Under the pieces are notes generated by a model. The model did no database searches. It saw only the letters and a program-made list of their open reading frames with translations, and was not told the DNA's origin. Positions 1-7,277 of a stretch of 64,000 nucleotides of DNA are shown piece after piece. The stretch covers positions 62,001-126,000 of the forward strand of contig NZ_BAABCJ010000002.1 in assembly GCF_039538765.1 (NCBI RefSeq), in the 5' to 3' direction. The first letter of the stretch is position 1. Every line of letters starts with the position of its first letter. A program made the translations under genes and the position numbers. Source of the DNA: Zhihengliuella alba (GTDB taxonomy: Bacteria; Actinomycetota; Actinomycetes; Actinomycetales; Micrococcaceae).

Positions 1-216
1 GGCGAACACGCCGGCCGCGGCCCAGCGCCACCCTCCGTACTGCGGATCGCCGCCCGGCGCGTCCAGCACGAAGAGCCAGGCGAACAGGGGCACCATGAGG
101 ATCCGCAGGACCGTGAGCACGTTGGCGATGTTCAGCGTCGGCACCGGGGCGGGCGCGACGCCGTCGGCGCGGCTCCCCTCGGGTCCTGGGGCGGGGTTCG
201 AACTGGAGTCTGTCAC
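1..216 (-). CDS. pgsA: CDP-diacylglycerol--glycerol-3-phosphate 3-phosphatidyltransferase (partial, C-terminus outside window)
   Basis: This is the N-terminal 72 codons of a minus-strand gene that runs off the left edge. After a Pro/Ala-rich N-terminal tail of about 27 residues, the translation reads TLNIANVLTVLRILMVPLF, the first membrane helix typical of the CDP-alcohol phosphatidyltransferase family, and PgsA in particular. PgsA makes phosphatidylglycerol phosphate in the membrane. The catalytic CDP-alcohol motif would lie beyond the edge, so the assignment rests on the N-terminus and on the position just downstream of ftsK, where actinobacteria usually carry a pgsA paralogue. The start is a GTG at 214-216. 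A TAGCCT hexamer six bases upstream of it suggests a leaderless transcript. Confidence 0.8.
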   Translation of the reverse strand, partial: MTDSSSNPAPGPEGSRADGVAPAPVPTLNIANVLTVLRILMVPLFAWLFVLDAPGGDPQYGGWRWAAAGVFA

Positions 217-222
217 GGGTTC

Positions 223-228
223 AGGCTA
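223..228 (-). promoter_or_regulatory. Candidate -10 element of a leaderless pgsA promoter
   Basis: The minus strand reads TAGCCT, then six bases, then the GTG start of pgsA. This fits the actinobacterial TANNNT -10 box at the spacing expected when transcription starts on the start codon. The TAG of the hexamer is also the ftsK stop codon. No convincing -35 is visible. Confidence 0.5.
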
Positions 229-3207
229 CCTGCCGGTCAGCTGCCACGCGTCGTCGTCGCCGCCCTCGTCGTCGCCGTCGTAGTAGTCCACGACCTCCGG
301 GACGCCGGCCTCCTGGTCTGCGAGCACGTCGTTGGAGTACTGCTGGGCACTCGCGTACTCGCGGGTCTCCTCGGTGTGGTTCGCGTTGGCGTTGTCCACG
401 AGGGCCGCGTCGGCGGCGGAGACGTCGGCGGCCCCGGCCGGGGGCGTCTCCCCCTTGATCGCGGCGAGCACGCCCGGCAGATCGTCCGGCTTGACGAGCA
501 CGTCGCGGGCCTTCGAGCCCTCCGAGGGCCCGACGACGCCGCGGGACTCGAGCAGGTCCATGAGCCGCCCTGCCTTGGCGAACCCGACGCGCAGCTTGCG
601 CTGGAGCATCGACGTGGAGCCGAACTGGGTGGTGACGACGAGCTCCGTGGCCTGGAGGAGCACCTCGAGGTCATCGCCGATCTCCTCGTCGATCTGCTTC
701 TTCGGCGCCTCGACGGCCACGTCCTCGCGGTAGACGGCGGAGAGCTGGCCCTTGACGTGCTCGACGACCCGGTGGATCTCCGACTCCGTCACCCAGGCGC
801 CCTGGACGCGCATGGGCTTCGAGGCGCCCATCGGCAGGAAGAGGGCGTCACCCTGGCCGAGGAGCTTCTCGGCGCCGGGCTGGTCGAGGACCACGCGGGA
901 GTCCGTGACGGAGCTCGTCGCGAAGGCCATGCGCGAGGGGACGTTGGCCTTGATCAGGCCCGTGACGACATCGACCGACGGCCGCTGGGTGGCGAGGACC
1001 AGGTGGATGCCGGCGGCGCGGGCGAGCTGGGTGATGCGCACGATCGAGTCCTCGACGTCGCGCGGGGCGACCATCATGAGGTCGGCGAGCTCGTCCACGA
1101 TGACCAGGAGGTAGGGGTACGGGCGCAGGACGCGCTCGCTGCCGGCCGGCGGCGTGACCTTACCGGCGCGCACCGCCTTGTTGAAGTCGTCCAGGTGCTT
1201 GAAGCCGAAGTTCGCCAGGTCGTCGTACCGGGTGTCCATCTCCTTCACGACCCACTGCAGCGCCTCGGCGGCCTTCTTCGGGTTCGTGATGATCGGGGTG
1301 ATCAGGTGCGGCACGCCCTCGTAGGCCGTCAGCTCGACCCGCTTCGGGTCGACCATGACCATGCGCACCTCGTCCGGCGTGGCCCGCATGAGGATGGACG
1401 TGATCATCGAGTTCACGAACGAGGACTTGCCCGCACCGGTGGCTCCGGCCACGAGCATGTGCGGCATCTTCGCCAGGTTCGCCACGACGAACCCGCCCTC
1501 GACGTCCTTGCCAACGCCCATGACCATCGGATGGTCGGTCTTGCGGGCGGCGTTGGAGCGCAGCACGTCGCCGAGGACCACGACCTCCTTGTCCGCGTTC
1601 GGGATCTCGATGCCGATCGCGCTCTTGCCGGGGATCGGCGAGAGGATCCGTACGTCCGAGGACGCGACGGCGTAGGAGATGTTCTTCGAGAGCGCGGTGA
1701 CCTTCTCCACCTTGGTGCCCGGCGAGAGCTCGATCTCGTACCGGGTGACGGTCGGTCCCCGGCTGAACCCGGTGACCTGCGCGTCGACCTTGAACTGGTC
1801 GAGTGTCTGCGTGAGTGCCTCGACGACGGCATCGTTCGCCTCGGAGCGCTCCTTGGCGGGCGGGCCGGGCGGGAGGAACTCGGACGGCGGCAGGGTATAG
1901 GTCACGTCCCCGGCCAGCTGGAGCTGCTCGGTGCGCTGCGGGATCGGCGGCAGCGGCGACTTGGTGATCGGGCGCGTGGCGTTCTCGTGGGCGAGCGCGC
2001 GGTTCACGGCGTCCGCGTCGAGGGCCTCCGTGGCCGGCTCGGCGGGCGTTCCGGCGCTGGTGGCGGACGACGGCGTCGCACCGGCCGCGTCGGCACCCGC
2101 CCCACCGAGACCGACCTGCTCCTTCATCCGGGCCATGGTCTTCTCGGCCGCAGTCGGGCGGCGCACGCCCGGCGGCACGGCGGGGGCCGCCGCCACGTCG
2201 ATGGCCTCGGTCCGCGCCTCGCCGGTGGCCTCGTCGGACTCGGCGATGACGGCCTGTTCGTAGGCCGCGTCCCCGGTGAAGCCCTCGTCCTCGGCGTCGA
2301 AGACGTCGTCGTGGCCCTTCTTGTCGCGGGAGAAGATCGACTTCCGCTTCTCCTTGGGCGCCTTGCCCGGCTTCTGGTCGCCCTCGCCGCGCTCGTACAG
2401 GTAGCTCTGGTCGTGCTCCTCCTGCTTGCGGACCTTCTCCCGCGCGCGCTCCGCATCCGACTCGTCGTCCTGACCGACCAGCCAGCGGTACCCAGTGCGC
2501 ACGCGCTCGGGGATGCGCTTCAGCGGCGTCGCCGTCGTGATCATGAGGGCCAGCAGGACCAGCAGCGCCATGACCACGCAGGCGCCCCACCGGGAGACGA
2601 GACCGGCCAGGGGCGAGGTCAGCAGGTAGCCGAGGACGCCGCCACCGGCCCAGAGCTGCTCGAAGGCGTCGTTGACGGTGGGGATCCCGGCGACGCAGTG
2701 GGCGATGCCGGCGCCGCCGGAGATGCCGACGGCGAAGCCGATGCCCACGCGGTTGTTCGTGGCGTCGTCCTCCGGGTAGCGGAAGAGGCGCAGGGCGCCG
2801 ATCAGCAGGACCAGCGGCAGGAGCACGGCCATGTAGCCGATCGAGCCGGCCGCGATGTTGTGCACCCAGGTGCCGAAGCCCCCGACGTCGCGCAGGCCCC
2901 ACCACTCGACGACGGCCACGACCAGGGCCACGACCACGAGGAAGAGAGCGGTCCCGTCCCGGCGGACCTCGAGGTCCGGCCGGACGGTGCTGCCGATCTG
3001 CCGGAAGGCGCCGCCGACCATGCGGGCGATGCCCATCCAGGCGCCGCGGACGGCGCGGACGGGCCACGGGAAGTCGTGCTCGACCGGGGCGTTCTTCGCC
3101 CCGCCCTTCGATTTGGTGCCCGATCCGGACCCGCGCGCGCCGGAGGAGCGCGTCGACTGGGAGCGCGCAGTGGAACTGGGCCGGCGGGGTGCGGTGCGGG
3201 TGGCCAT
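226..3207 (-). CDS. ftsK: DNA translocase FtsK/SpoIIIE
   Basis: Membrane-anchored, ATP-driven double-stranded DNA pump that clears chromosome ends from the division septum. The 993-residue protein has a basic, Ser/Arg-rich tail (about 1-40), four hydrophobic segments (about 75-250), a long acidic and Ala/Pro-rich linker, and then the motor domain. Walker A (GATGAGKSS) lies near residue 585 and Walker B (LLVIVDELADLMM) near 700. A C-terminal winged-helix gamma domain (SMLQRKLRVGFAKAGRLMD) lies near 855-900, followed by an acidic tail. Length and domain order match actinobacterial FtsK. The ATG has a TACGGT box six bases upstream, so the mRNA is probably leaderless. It lies downstream of rnj and upstream of pgsA on the same strand. 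Confidence 0.96.
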   Translation of the reverse strand: MATRTAPRRPSSTARSQSTRSSGARGSGSGTKSKGGAKNAPVEHDFPWPVRAVRGAWMGIARMVGGAFRQIGSTVRPDLEVRRDGTALFLVVVALVVAVVEWWGLRDVGGFGTWVHNIAAGSIGYMAVLLPLVLLIGALRLFRYPEDDATNNRVGIGFAVGISGGAGIAHCVAGIPTVNDAFEQLWAGGGVLGYLLTSPLAGLVSRWGACVVMALLVLLALMITTATPLKRIPERVRTGYRWLVGQDDESDAERAREKVRKQEEHDQSYLYERGEGDQKPGKAPKEKRKSIFSRDKKGHDDVFDAEDEGFTGDAAYEQAVIAESDEATGEARTEAIDVAAAPAVPPGVRRPTAAEKTMARMKEQVGLGGAGADAAGATPSSATSAGTPAEPATEALDADAVNRALAHENATRPITKSPLPPIPQRTEQLQLAGDVTYTLPPSEFLPPGPPAKERSEANDAVVEALTQTLDQFKVDAQVTGFSRGPTVTRYEIELSPGTKVEKVTALSKNISYAVASSDVRILSPIPGKSAIGIEIPNADKEVVVLGDVLRSNAARKTDHPMVMGVGKDVEGGFVVANLAKMPHMLVAGATGAGKSSFVNSMITSILMRATPDEVRMVMVDPKRVELTAYEGVPHLITPIITNPKKAAEALQWVVKEMDTRYDDLANFGFKHLDDFNKAVRAGKVTPPAGSERVLRPYPYLLVIVDELADLMMVAPRDVEDSIVRITQLARAAGIHLVLATQRPSVDVVTGLIKANVPSRMAFATSSVTDSRVVLDQPGAEKLLGQGDALFLPMGASKPMRVQGAWVTESEIHRVVEHVKGQLSAVYREDVAVEAPKKQIDEEIGDDLEVLLQATELVVTTQFGSTSMLQRKLRVGFAKAGRLMDLLESRGVVGPSEGSKARDVLVKPDDLPGVLAAIKGETPPAGAADVSAADAALVDNANANHTEETREYASAQQYSNDVLADQEAGVPEVVDYYDGDDEGGDDDAWQLTGR

Positions 3208-3213
3208 GGGGCA

Positions 3214-3219
3214 ACCGTA
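3214..3219 (-). promoter_or_regulatory. Candidate -10 element of a leaderless ftsK promoter
   Basis: The minus strand reads TACGGT followed by six bases and the ftsK ATG, with no Shine-Dalgarno sequence between. The spacing fits transcription starting at the A of the start codon. Confidence 0.5.
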
Positions 3220-3260
3220 CCGCTTGGAGCCCCGTCCGCCCCGGATTTACACGGCTGGCG

Positions 3261-4967
3261 CTAGGCCTCGAGGACGACCGGGACGATCATCGGACGGCGC
3301 CGGAGCTTGCGCCCGATCCAGCCTCCGATGACGCGCCGGACCACCTGCTGGAGCTGGTGCGTCGTGTGCGCGGGGTTGTTCCGGACGGCCTCGGCGAGGG
3401 CCTCCGCGATCCGCGGCTTGATCTCCTCGAACACCGCGTCGTCCTCCGCGACGCCGCGGGCGTGGATGTCCGGCCCGGACACGATCGTCCCGTTCTGCCG
3501 GTCGACCACCGAGATCACGGAGACGAAGCCCTCCTCGCCGAGGATCCGGCGGTCCTTGAGGTCGTCGTCCGTCACCGCGCCGACCTTGGACCCGTCGACG
3601 TAGACGTAACCGCAGGCGACCTGCCCGACCTGGCGCGCGACGCCGTCGCGCAGGTCCACCACCGATCCGTCCTCGGTGAGCAGCACGTTCTCCGCGGGGA
3701 CGCCGGTGGCCTCGGCGAGACGCCCGTTGGCGATCAGGTGGCGGGTCTCCCCGTGCACGGGCATGACGTTCCGGGGCCTGATGATGTTGTAGCAGTAGAG
3801 CAGCTCCCCGGCGGAGGCGTGGCCTGAGACGTGCACGCGGGCGGTGCCCTTGTGCACGACCTCGGCGCCGAGGCGCATCAGGCCGTTGATGACCCGGAAG
3901 ACGGCGTTCTCGTTGCCCGGGATCAGCGAGGAGGCGAGGATGACAGTGTCCCCCGCACCGACCTGGACGGCGTGGTCGCCGTTGGCCATGCGCGAGAGCG
4001 CCGCCATCGGCTCGCCCTGGGACCCGGTCGACATGAGGACCTGCCGGTCCTCCGGCACCTCGTCGATCCGCTTCAGGTCCACGAGGATCCCCTCCGGCAC
4101 GTCGAGGTACCCGAGCTGGGCGGCGATGCCCATGTTGCGGACCATCGAGCGGCCGACGAAGGCGACCTTGCGCCCGTGCTCCCGGGCGGCATCGAGCACC
4201 TGCTGCACCCGGTGGACGTGCGAGGAGAAGGAGGCGACGATGACGCGCTTCCGGGCCCCGGCCATGAGCCGGCTGAGGACCGGACCGATCTCCTGCTCCG
4301 CCGTCGTGAAGCCGGGGACGTCGGCGTTCGTGGAGTCGGAGAGGAACAGGTCCACTCCCTCCTCTCCGACGCGGGCGAAGGCGCGCAGGTCCGTGATCCG
4401 GCCGTCGAGCGGGAGCTGGTCCATCTTGAAGTCGCCGGTGTGCAGGGCGGTGCCGGCCGCGGTGCGGATGAAGACCGCGAGCGCGTCCGGGATGGAGTGG
4501 TTGACGGCGATGAACTCGCAGTCGAACGGGCCGAGGCGCTCCCGCTCGCCCTCGGTCACGACCAGCGTGAAGGGCCTGATCCGGTGCTCGGCGAGCTTCG
4601 CCTCGACGAGCGCGAGGGTCAGCTGGGAGCCGATGAGCGGGATGTCGGCCTTGAGCCGGAGGAGGTAGGGGACGGCCCCGATGTGGTCCTCGTGCCCGTG
4701 CGTGAGGACCATGCCGACGACGTCGTCGAGCCGGTCCCGGATGTAGGAGAAGTCCGGCAGGATCAGGTCCACGCCGGGCTGCGTCTCCTCCGGGAACAGG
4801 ACGCCGCAGTCGACGATCAGCAGCTTCCCGTCCAGCTCGAAGACCGTCATGTTCCGGCCGATCTCGCCGAGGCCCCCGAGCGGCACCACGCGCAGCGTGC
4901 CCGGCTGGAGTGCCGGGGGCTCGCTGAGGCGGGCGTCGTCGGCCAGGGCCACGGAGGTCTCGCTCAT
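3261..4967 (-). CDS. rnj: Ribonuclease J
   Basis: Zn-dependent metallo-beta-lactamase/beta-CASP ribonuclease for mRNA decay and rRNA 5' maturation. The 568-residue protein opens with a short tail, then RVVPLGGLGEIGRNM and the metal-binding signature LTHGHEDHIGA near residue 92. Further motifs include HTGDFKMD, the beta-CASP segment SSHVHRVQQV and the C-terminal metal site VHGETRH. The length is normal for actinobacterial RNase J. An upstream in-frame extension exists, but the ATG at 4965-4967 is chosen because AGGAG sits seven bases before it and the protein then starts MSETS, as expected. Ten bases separate it from dapA, which precedes it in the same transcript, an order also found in mycobacteria. 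Confidence 0.95.
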   Translation of the reverse strand: MSETSVALADDARLSEPPALQPGTLRVVPLGGLGEIGRNMTVFELDGKLLIVDCGVLFPEETQPGVDLILPDFSYIRDRLDDVVGMVLTHGHEDHIGAVPYLLRLKADIPLIGSQLTLALVEAKLAEHRIRPFTLVVTEGERERLGPFDCEFIAVNHSIPDALAVFIRTAAGTALHTGDFKMDQLPLDGRITDLRAFARVGEEGVDLFLSDSTNADVPGFTTAEQEIGPVLSRLMAGARKRVIVASFSSHVHRVQQVLDAAREHGRKVAFVGRSMVRNMGIAAQLGYLDVPEGILVDLKRIDEVPEDRQVLMSTGSQGEPMAALSRMANGDHAVQVGAGDTVILASSLIPGNENAVFRVINGLMRLGAEVVHKGTARVHVSGHASAGELLYCYNIIRPRNVMPVHGETRHLIANGRLAEATGVPAENVLLTEDGSVVDLRDGVARQVGQVACGYVYVDGSKVGAVTDDDLKDRRILGEEGFVSVISVVDRQNGTIVSGPDIHARGVAEDDAVFEEIKPRIAEALAEAVRNNPAHTTHQLQQVVRRVIGGWIGRKLRRRPMIVPVVLEA

Positions 4968-4977
4968 CGGCTTGCTC

Positions 4978-5904
4978 CTACAGGTCCCAGCCGGCCTCCG
5001 CGAGGTCCGCACGGACCGCCGCGGCCTCGTCCTCCGACAGCTCCACGAGCGGCAGGCGGACGGCAGGGTTGGGCAGGACGCCCTGCCAGTGGAGGACCGC
5101 CTTGGCCGCAACGGCGCCCTGCGCGTGGGTCATCACGGCACGCTGGATCGGGTCGATCGCGAAGTGCGCGCGGCGCGCCGCGGCGAGATCGCCGGCGTGG
5201 ACCGCGTCGACGAGCTCGCGGAACAGCGGGGCCGCGACGTGGGCCGTGACGGAGACGACGCCGGCGGCGCCGGCGGCCATCAGCGGCAGCGTCAGACCGT
5301 CGTCCCCCGAGTACACGTGCAGGTCGGTGTTCGCGAGCACGCGGGTGGTGGCCTGGTAGTCCGCCTTGGCGTCCTTGAGCGCGACGACGCGCGGGTGGTC
5401 GGCGAGGCGGATGAGCGTCTCGGTGGACAACGCGATGCCGGAGCGGCCGGGGATGTCGTAGAGCATGATCGGCAGCTCGGTGGCCGCGGCGATCGCCTCG
5501 ACGTGAGCGATCACGCCGGCCTGGCTCGGCTTGTTGTAGTACGGCGCCGTGACGAGCACGCCGTCGACGCCGAGCTTCGCGGCCTCGGTGGTGAGGTGGA
5601 TCGAATGGCGGGTGTCGTTGGTCGTCGAACCGGCGATGACCTTGGCGCGATCGCCGACGGCCTCCACGACGGCGCGGAACATGCCCAGGTTCTCCTCGTC
5701 CGTCAGGGTGGACGTCTCGCCCGTGGTGCCCGTGACGACCAGCGCGTCGCAGCCCTCGTCGACGAGCTTGGTCGCCAGGGCGGCCGCCTGCTCGTAGTCC
5801 ACGCCGCCGTCGCGGGCGAACGGCGTCGCCATGGCGACGGAGAGCGTGCCGAACGGGAGGTCCGGGCGGACGGCGTCAACTGCGGATGCGGCGGTGTCAG
5901 ACAT
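4978..5904 (-). CDS. dapA: 4-hydroxy-tetrahydrodipicolinate synthase
   Basis: Condenses pyruvate with aspartate semialdehyde in the first committed step of lysine/diaminopimelate synthesis; cytosolic TIM-barrel aldolase. The 308-residue product has the family landmarks in order: GTTGETSTL (substrate loop), YYNKPSQAG, YDIPGRSG (catalytic Tyr near 150) and LKDAKAD (Schiff-base Lys near 175). The open frame extends far upstream, but the ATG at 5902-5904 gives a normal N-terminus (MSDTAAS...). A TAACGT box lies seven bases upstream. It is the first gene of a dapA-rnj pair. dapB lies about 5 kb away on the same strand but is not in this transcript. Confidence 0.95.
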   Translation of the reverse strand: MSDTAASAVDAVRPDLPFGTLSVAMATPFARDGGVDYEQAAALATKLVDEGCDALVVTGTTGETSTLTDEENLGMFRAVVEAVGDRAKVIAGSTTNDTRHSIHLTTEAAKLGVDGVLVTAPYYNKPSQAGVIAHVEAIAAATELPIMLYDIPGRSGIALSTETLIRLADHPRVVALKDAKADYQATTRVLANTDLHVYSGDDGLTLPLMAAGAAGVVSVTAHVAAPLFRELVDAVHAGDLAAARRAHFAIDPIQRAVMTHAQGAVAAKAVLHWQGVLPNPAVRLPLVELSEDEAAAVRADLAEAGWDL

Positions 5905-5911
5905 GCCCACA

Positions 5912-5917
5912 ACGTTA
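5912..5917 (-). promoter_or_regulatory. Candidate -10 element of a leaderless dapA promoter
   Basis: TAACGT on the minus strand lies seven bases before the dapA ATG, and no Shine-Dalgarno sequence is present. It lies in the 126-bp divergent gap between dapA and the acyltransferase-like gene. Confidence 0.5.
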
Positions 5918-6017
5918 CCGTCTGCGCCTGCTCCGCGTCGCGTTCCGCGACGTCCGGTGCCGCGTCCGCCGCCTCCTGTGCCCGCCGCGTCCCGTGCCCG
6001 GGGCGGCCGGGCCGCAA

Positions 6018-6023
6018 TAGGCT
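6018..6023 (+). promoter_or_regulatory. Candidate -10 element of a leaderless promoter for the membrane acyltransferase-like gene
   Basis: TAGGCT lies seven bases before the ATG at 6031. The intervening GTCCCCC cannot act as a ribosome binding site, which supports a leaderless start. Confidence 0.5.
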
Positions 6024-6030
6024 GTCCCCC

Positions 6031-7263
6031 ATGAGCCCCACCTCCCCCGCTGCCACCCGCGTGGCCGGCGTCGACGCCGCCCGCGGGATCGCGCTGCTGG
6101 GGATGATGGCGACGCACATCGTCCCGTTGGCGGTCTCCACGGCCGACGGCGCCTACGCCACCACGTGGGCCGCCGACTGGTTCGCCGGGCGCGCCTCGGC
6201 GCTCTTCGCGGTGCTGGCGGGCGTGGGGCTCGCGCTGCTGACGGGCGGGGCGGCGGGCCCGACGGCGGCCCGCCTCGCCGGGGCGCGGCGCTCCGTCGTC
6301 GTCCGCGCCCTGGTGATCGCCGCCATCGGCCTGGCCTGCGGGACGCTCAGCACGAACGTCGCCGTGATCCTCGTCCACTACGGGCTGCTGTTCCTGGCCG
6401 CCGTCCCCTTCCTCGGTGCCCGGCCGCGGACGCTGCTCCTCTGGGCCGTGGGCTGGACGCTCGTCTCCCCGGCGCTGCTCTACGGCGCCGGCCTCTGGCT
6501 GGCGAGCTCCCCGCTGGGGCCGGTCCTGTCCCTGCCCGGCGGCGGCGCGGCACCGACCTTCAGCGACCTGGCGTCGCCGGCGGCGCTCGCCGCGAACCTG
6601 CTCGTGTCCGGCTACTACCCCGTGGTCGTGTGGGTCTCGTTCCTGCTGATCGGACTCTGGGCGGGCCGGCTGCGACTGCAGCACCCGCCGGTCGTCCTGC
6701 TGCTGGCCGTGGGCGGCGCGGTCGTCGCGGCGGGGGCCCGCCTCCTGAGCGACTGGCTGCTCGGCGTGCCCGGTGCGCGGCCGGCCCTGGCCGACGCGAT
6801 GGGCGTCGATGCCGCCCAGCTCGAGCTCGCGCTGCGCACGGGCTACTACTTCGACGCGACGGAGCCGACGCCGTGGTGGTTCGCGCTCGCCGCGCCGCAC
6901 ACCTCGGCACCGCTGGACCTGCTCCACGTCGCGGGTTCGGCGCTCGCCGTGCTCGGCGCCTGCCAGCTCGTGGCGCTGGGGCTGACGGCGGTGCTGCAGC
7001 GCTTCGGCGACGTCGTGCTCTCCCCGTTGACCGGCGCCGGGGCGGCGACGCTGACCCTGTACGTCGGGCACTTGGTGGCGCTGGACCTGCTCTCCGGCGT
7101 GACGGAGGCGGTGTCCGCCGAGCGGGTCTTCGCCTGGTTCGCCGTCTCCGCGCTGGCGCTCGGGGCGGCGCTGCGCCTGACCGGCGCGCGCGGCCCCCTC
7201 GAGGCCCTGGTCCGGCAGCTCGCCGGCAGTCCGCGGACCGGTGCGAGGGCGGGGAGCCGCTAG
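6031..7263 (+). CDS. Polytopic membrane protein, HGSNAT/DUF418-type acyltransferase-like
   Basis: A 410-residue integral membrane protein with about ten hydrophobic segments. It begins RVAGVDAARGIALLGMMATHI, a pattern typical of the heparan-alpha-glucosaminide N-acetyltransferase-like/DUF418 group: a DxxRG motif at the end of a cytosolic N-terminus, followed by a membrane His. The C-terminal half carries the DUF418-like segment around GAATLTLYVGHLVALDLL. By analogy it may transfer acyl groups across the membrane to an envelope molecule, but the substrate cannot be read from the sequence. It has its own predicted leaderless promoter and converges on uvrA with only ten bases between the stop codons. 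Confidence 0.7.
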   Translation: MSPTSPAATRVAGVDAARGIALLGMMATHIVPLAVSTADGAYATTWAADWFAGRASALFAVLAGVGLALLTGGAAGPTAARLAGARRSVVVRALVIAAIGLACGTLSTNVAVILVHYGLLFLAAVPFLGARPRTLLLWAVGWTLVSPALLYGAGLWLASSPLGPVLSLPGGGAAPTFSDLASPAALAANLLVSGYYPVVVWVSFLLIGLWAGRLRLQHPPVVLLLAVGGAVVAAGARLLSDWLLGVPGARPALADAMGVDAAQLELALRTGYYFDATEPTPWWFALAAPHTSAPLDLLHVAGSALAVLGACQLVALGLTAVLQRFGDVVLSPLTGAGAATLTLYVGHLVALDLLSGVTEAVSAERVFAWFAVSALALGAALRLTGARGPLEALVRQLAGSPRTGARAGSR

Positions 7264-7277
7264 CGTCCGCGCGCTAG
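7260..7277. terminator. Short palindrome spanning two convergent stop codons
   Basis: CTAGCG, a six-base loop, then CGCTAG. The TAG stop of the plus-strand gene (7261-7263) and the TAG stop of the minus-strand uvrA (7274-7276) lie in the two arms. The stem is only six pairs and has no T-tract, so terminator function is doubtful. Confidence 0.25.

Noticed and set aside
376..3264. A long plus-strand open frame (about 960 codons) opposite ftsK
   Set aside because: It is Arg/Gly/Asp/His-rich with no domain and lies antisense to a clear gene. Such frames are expected in very GC-rich DNA.
5069..5904. Extension of dapA far upstream (up to position 7071)
   Set aside because: The extra sequence is low-complexity and overlaps the opposite-strand membrane gene; the ATG at 5904 gives the normal protein and promoter.
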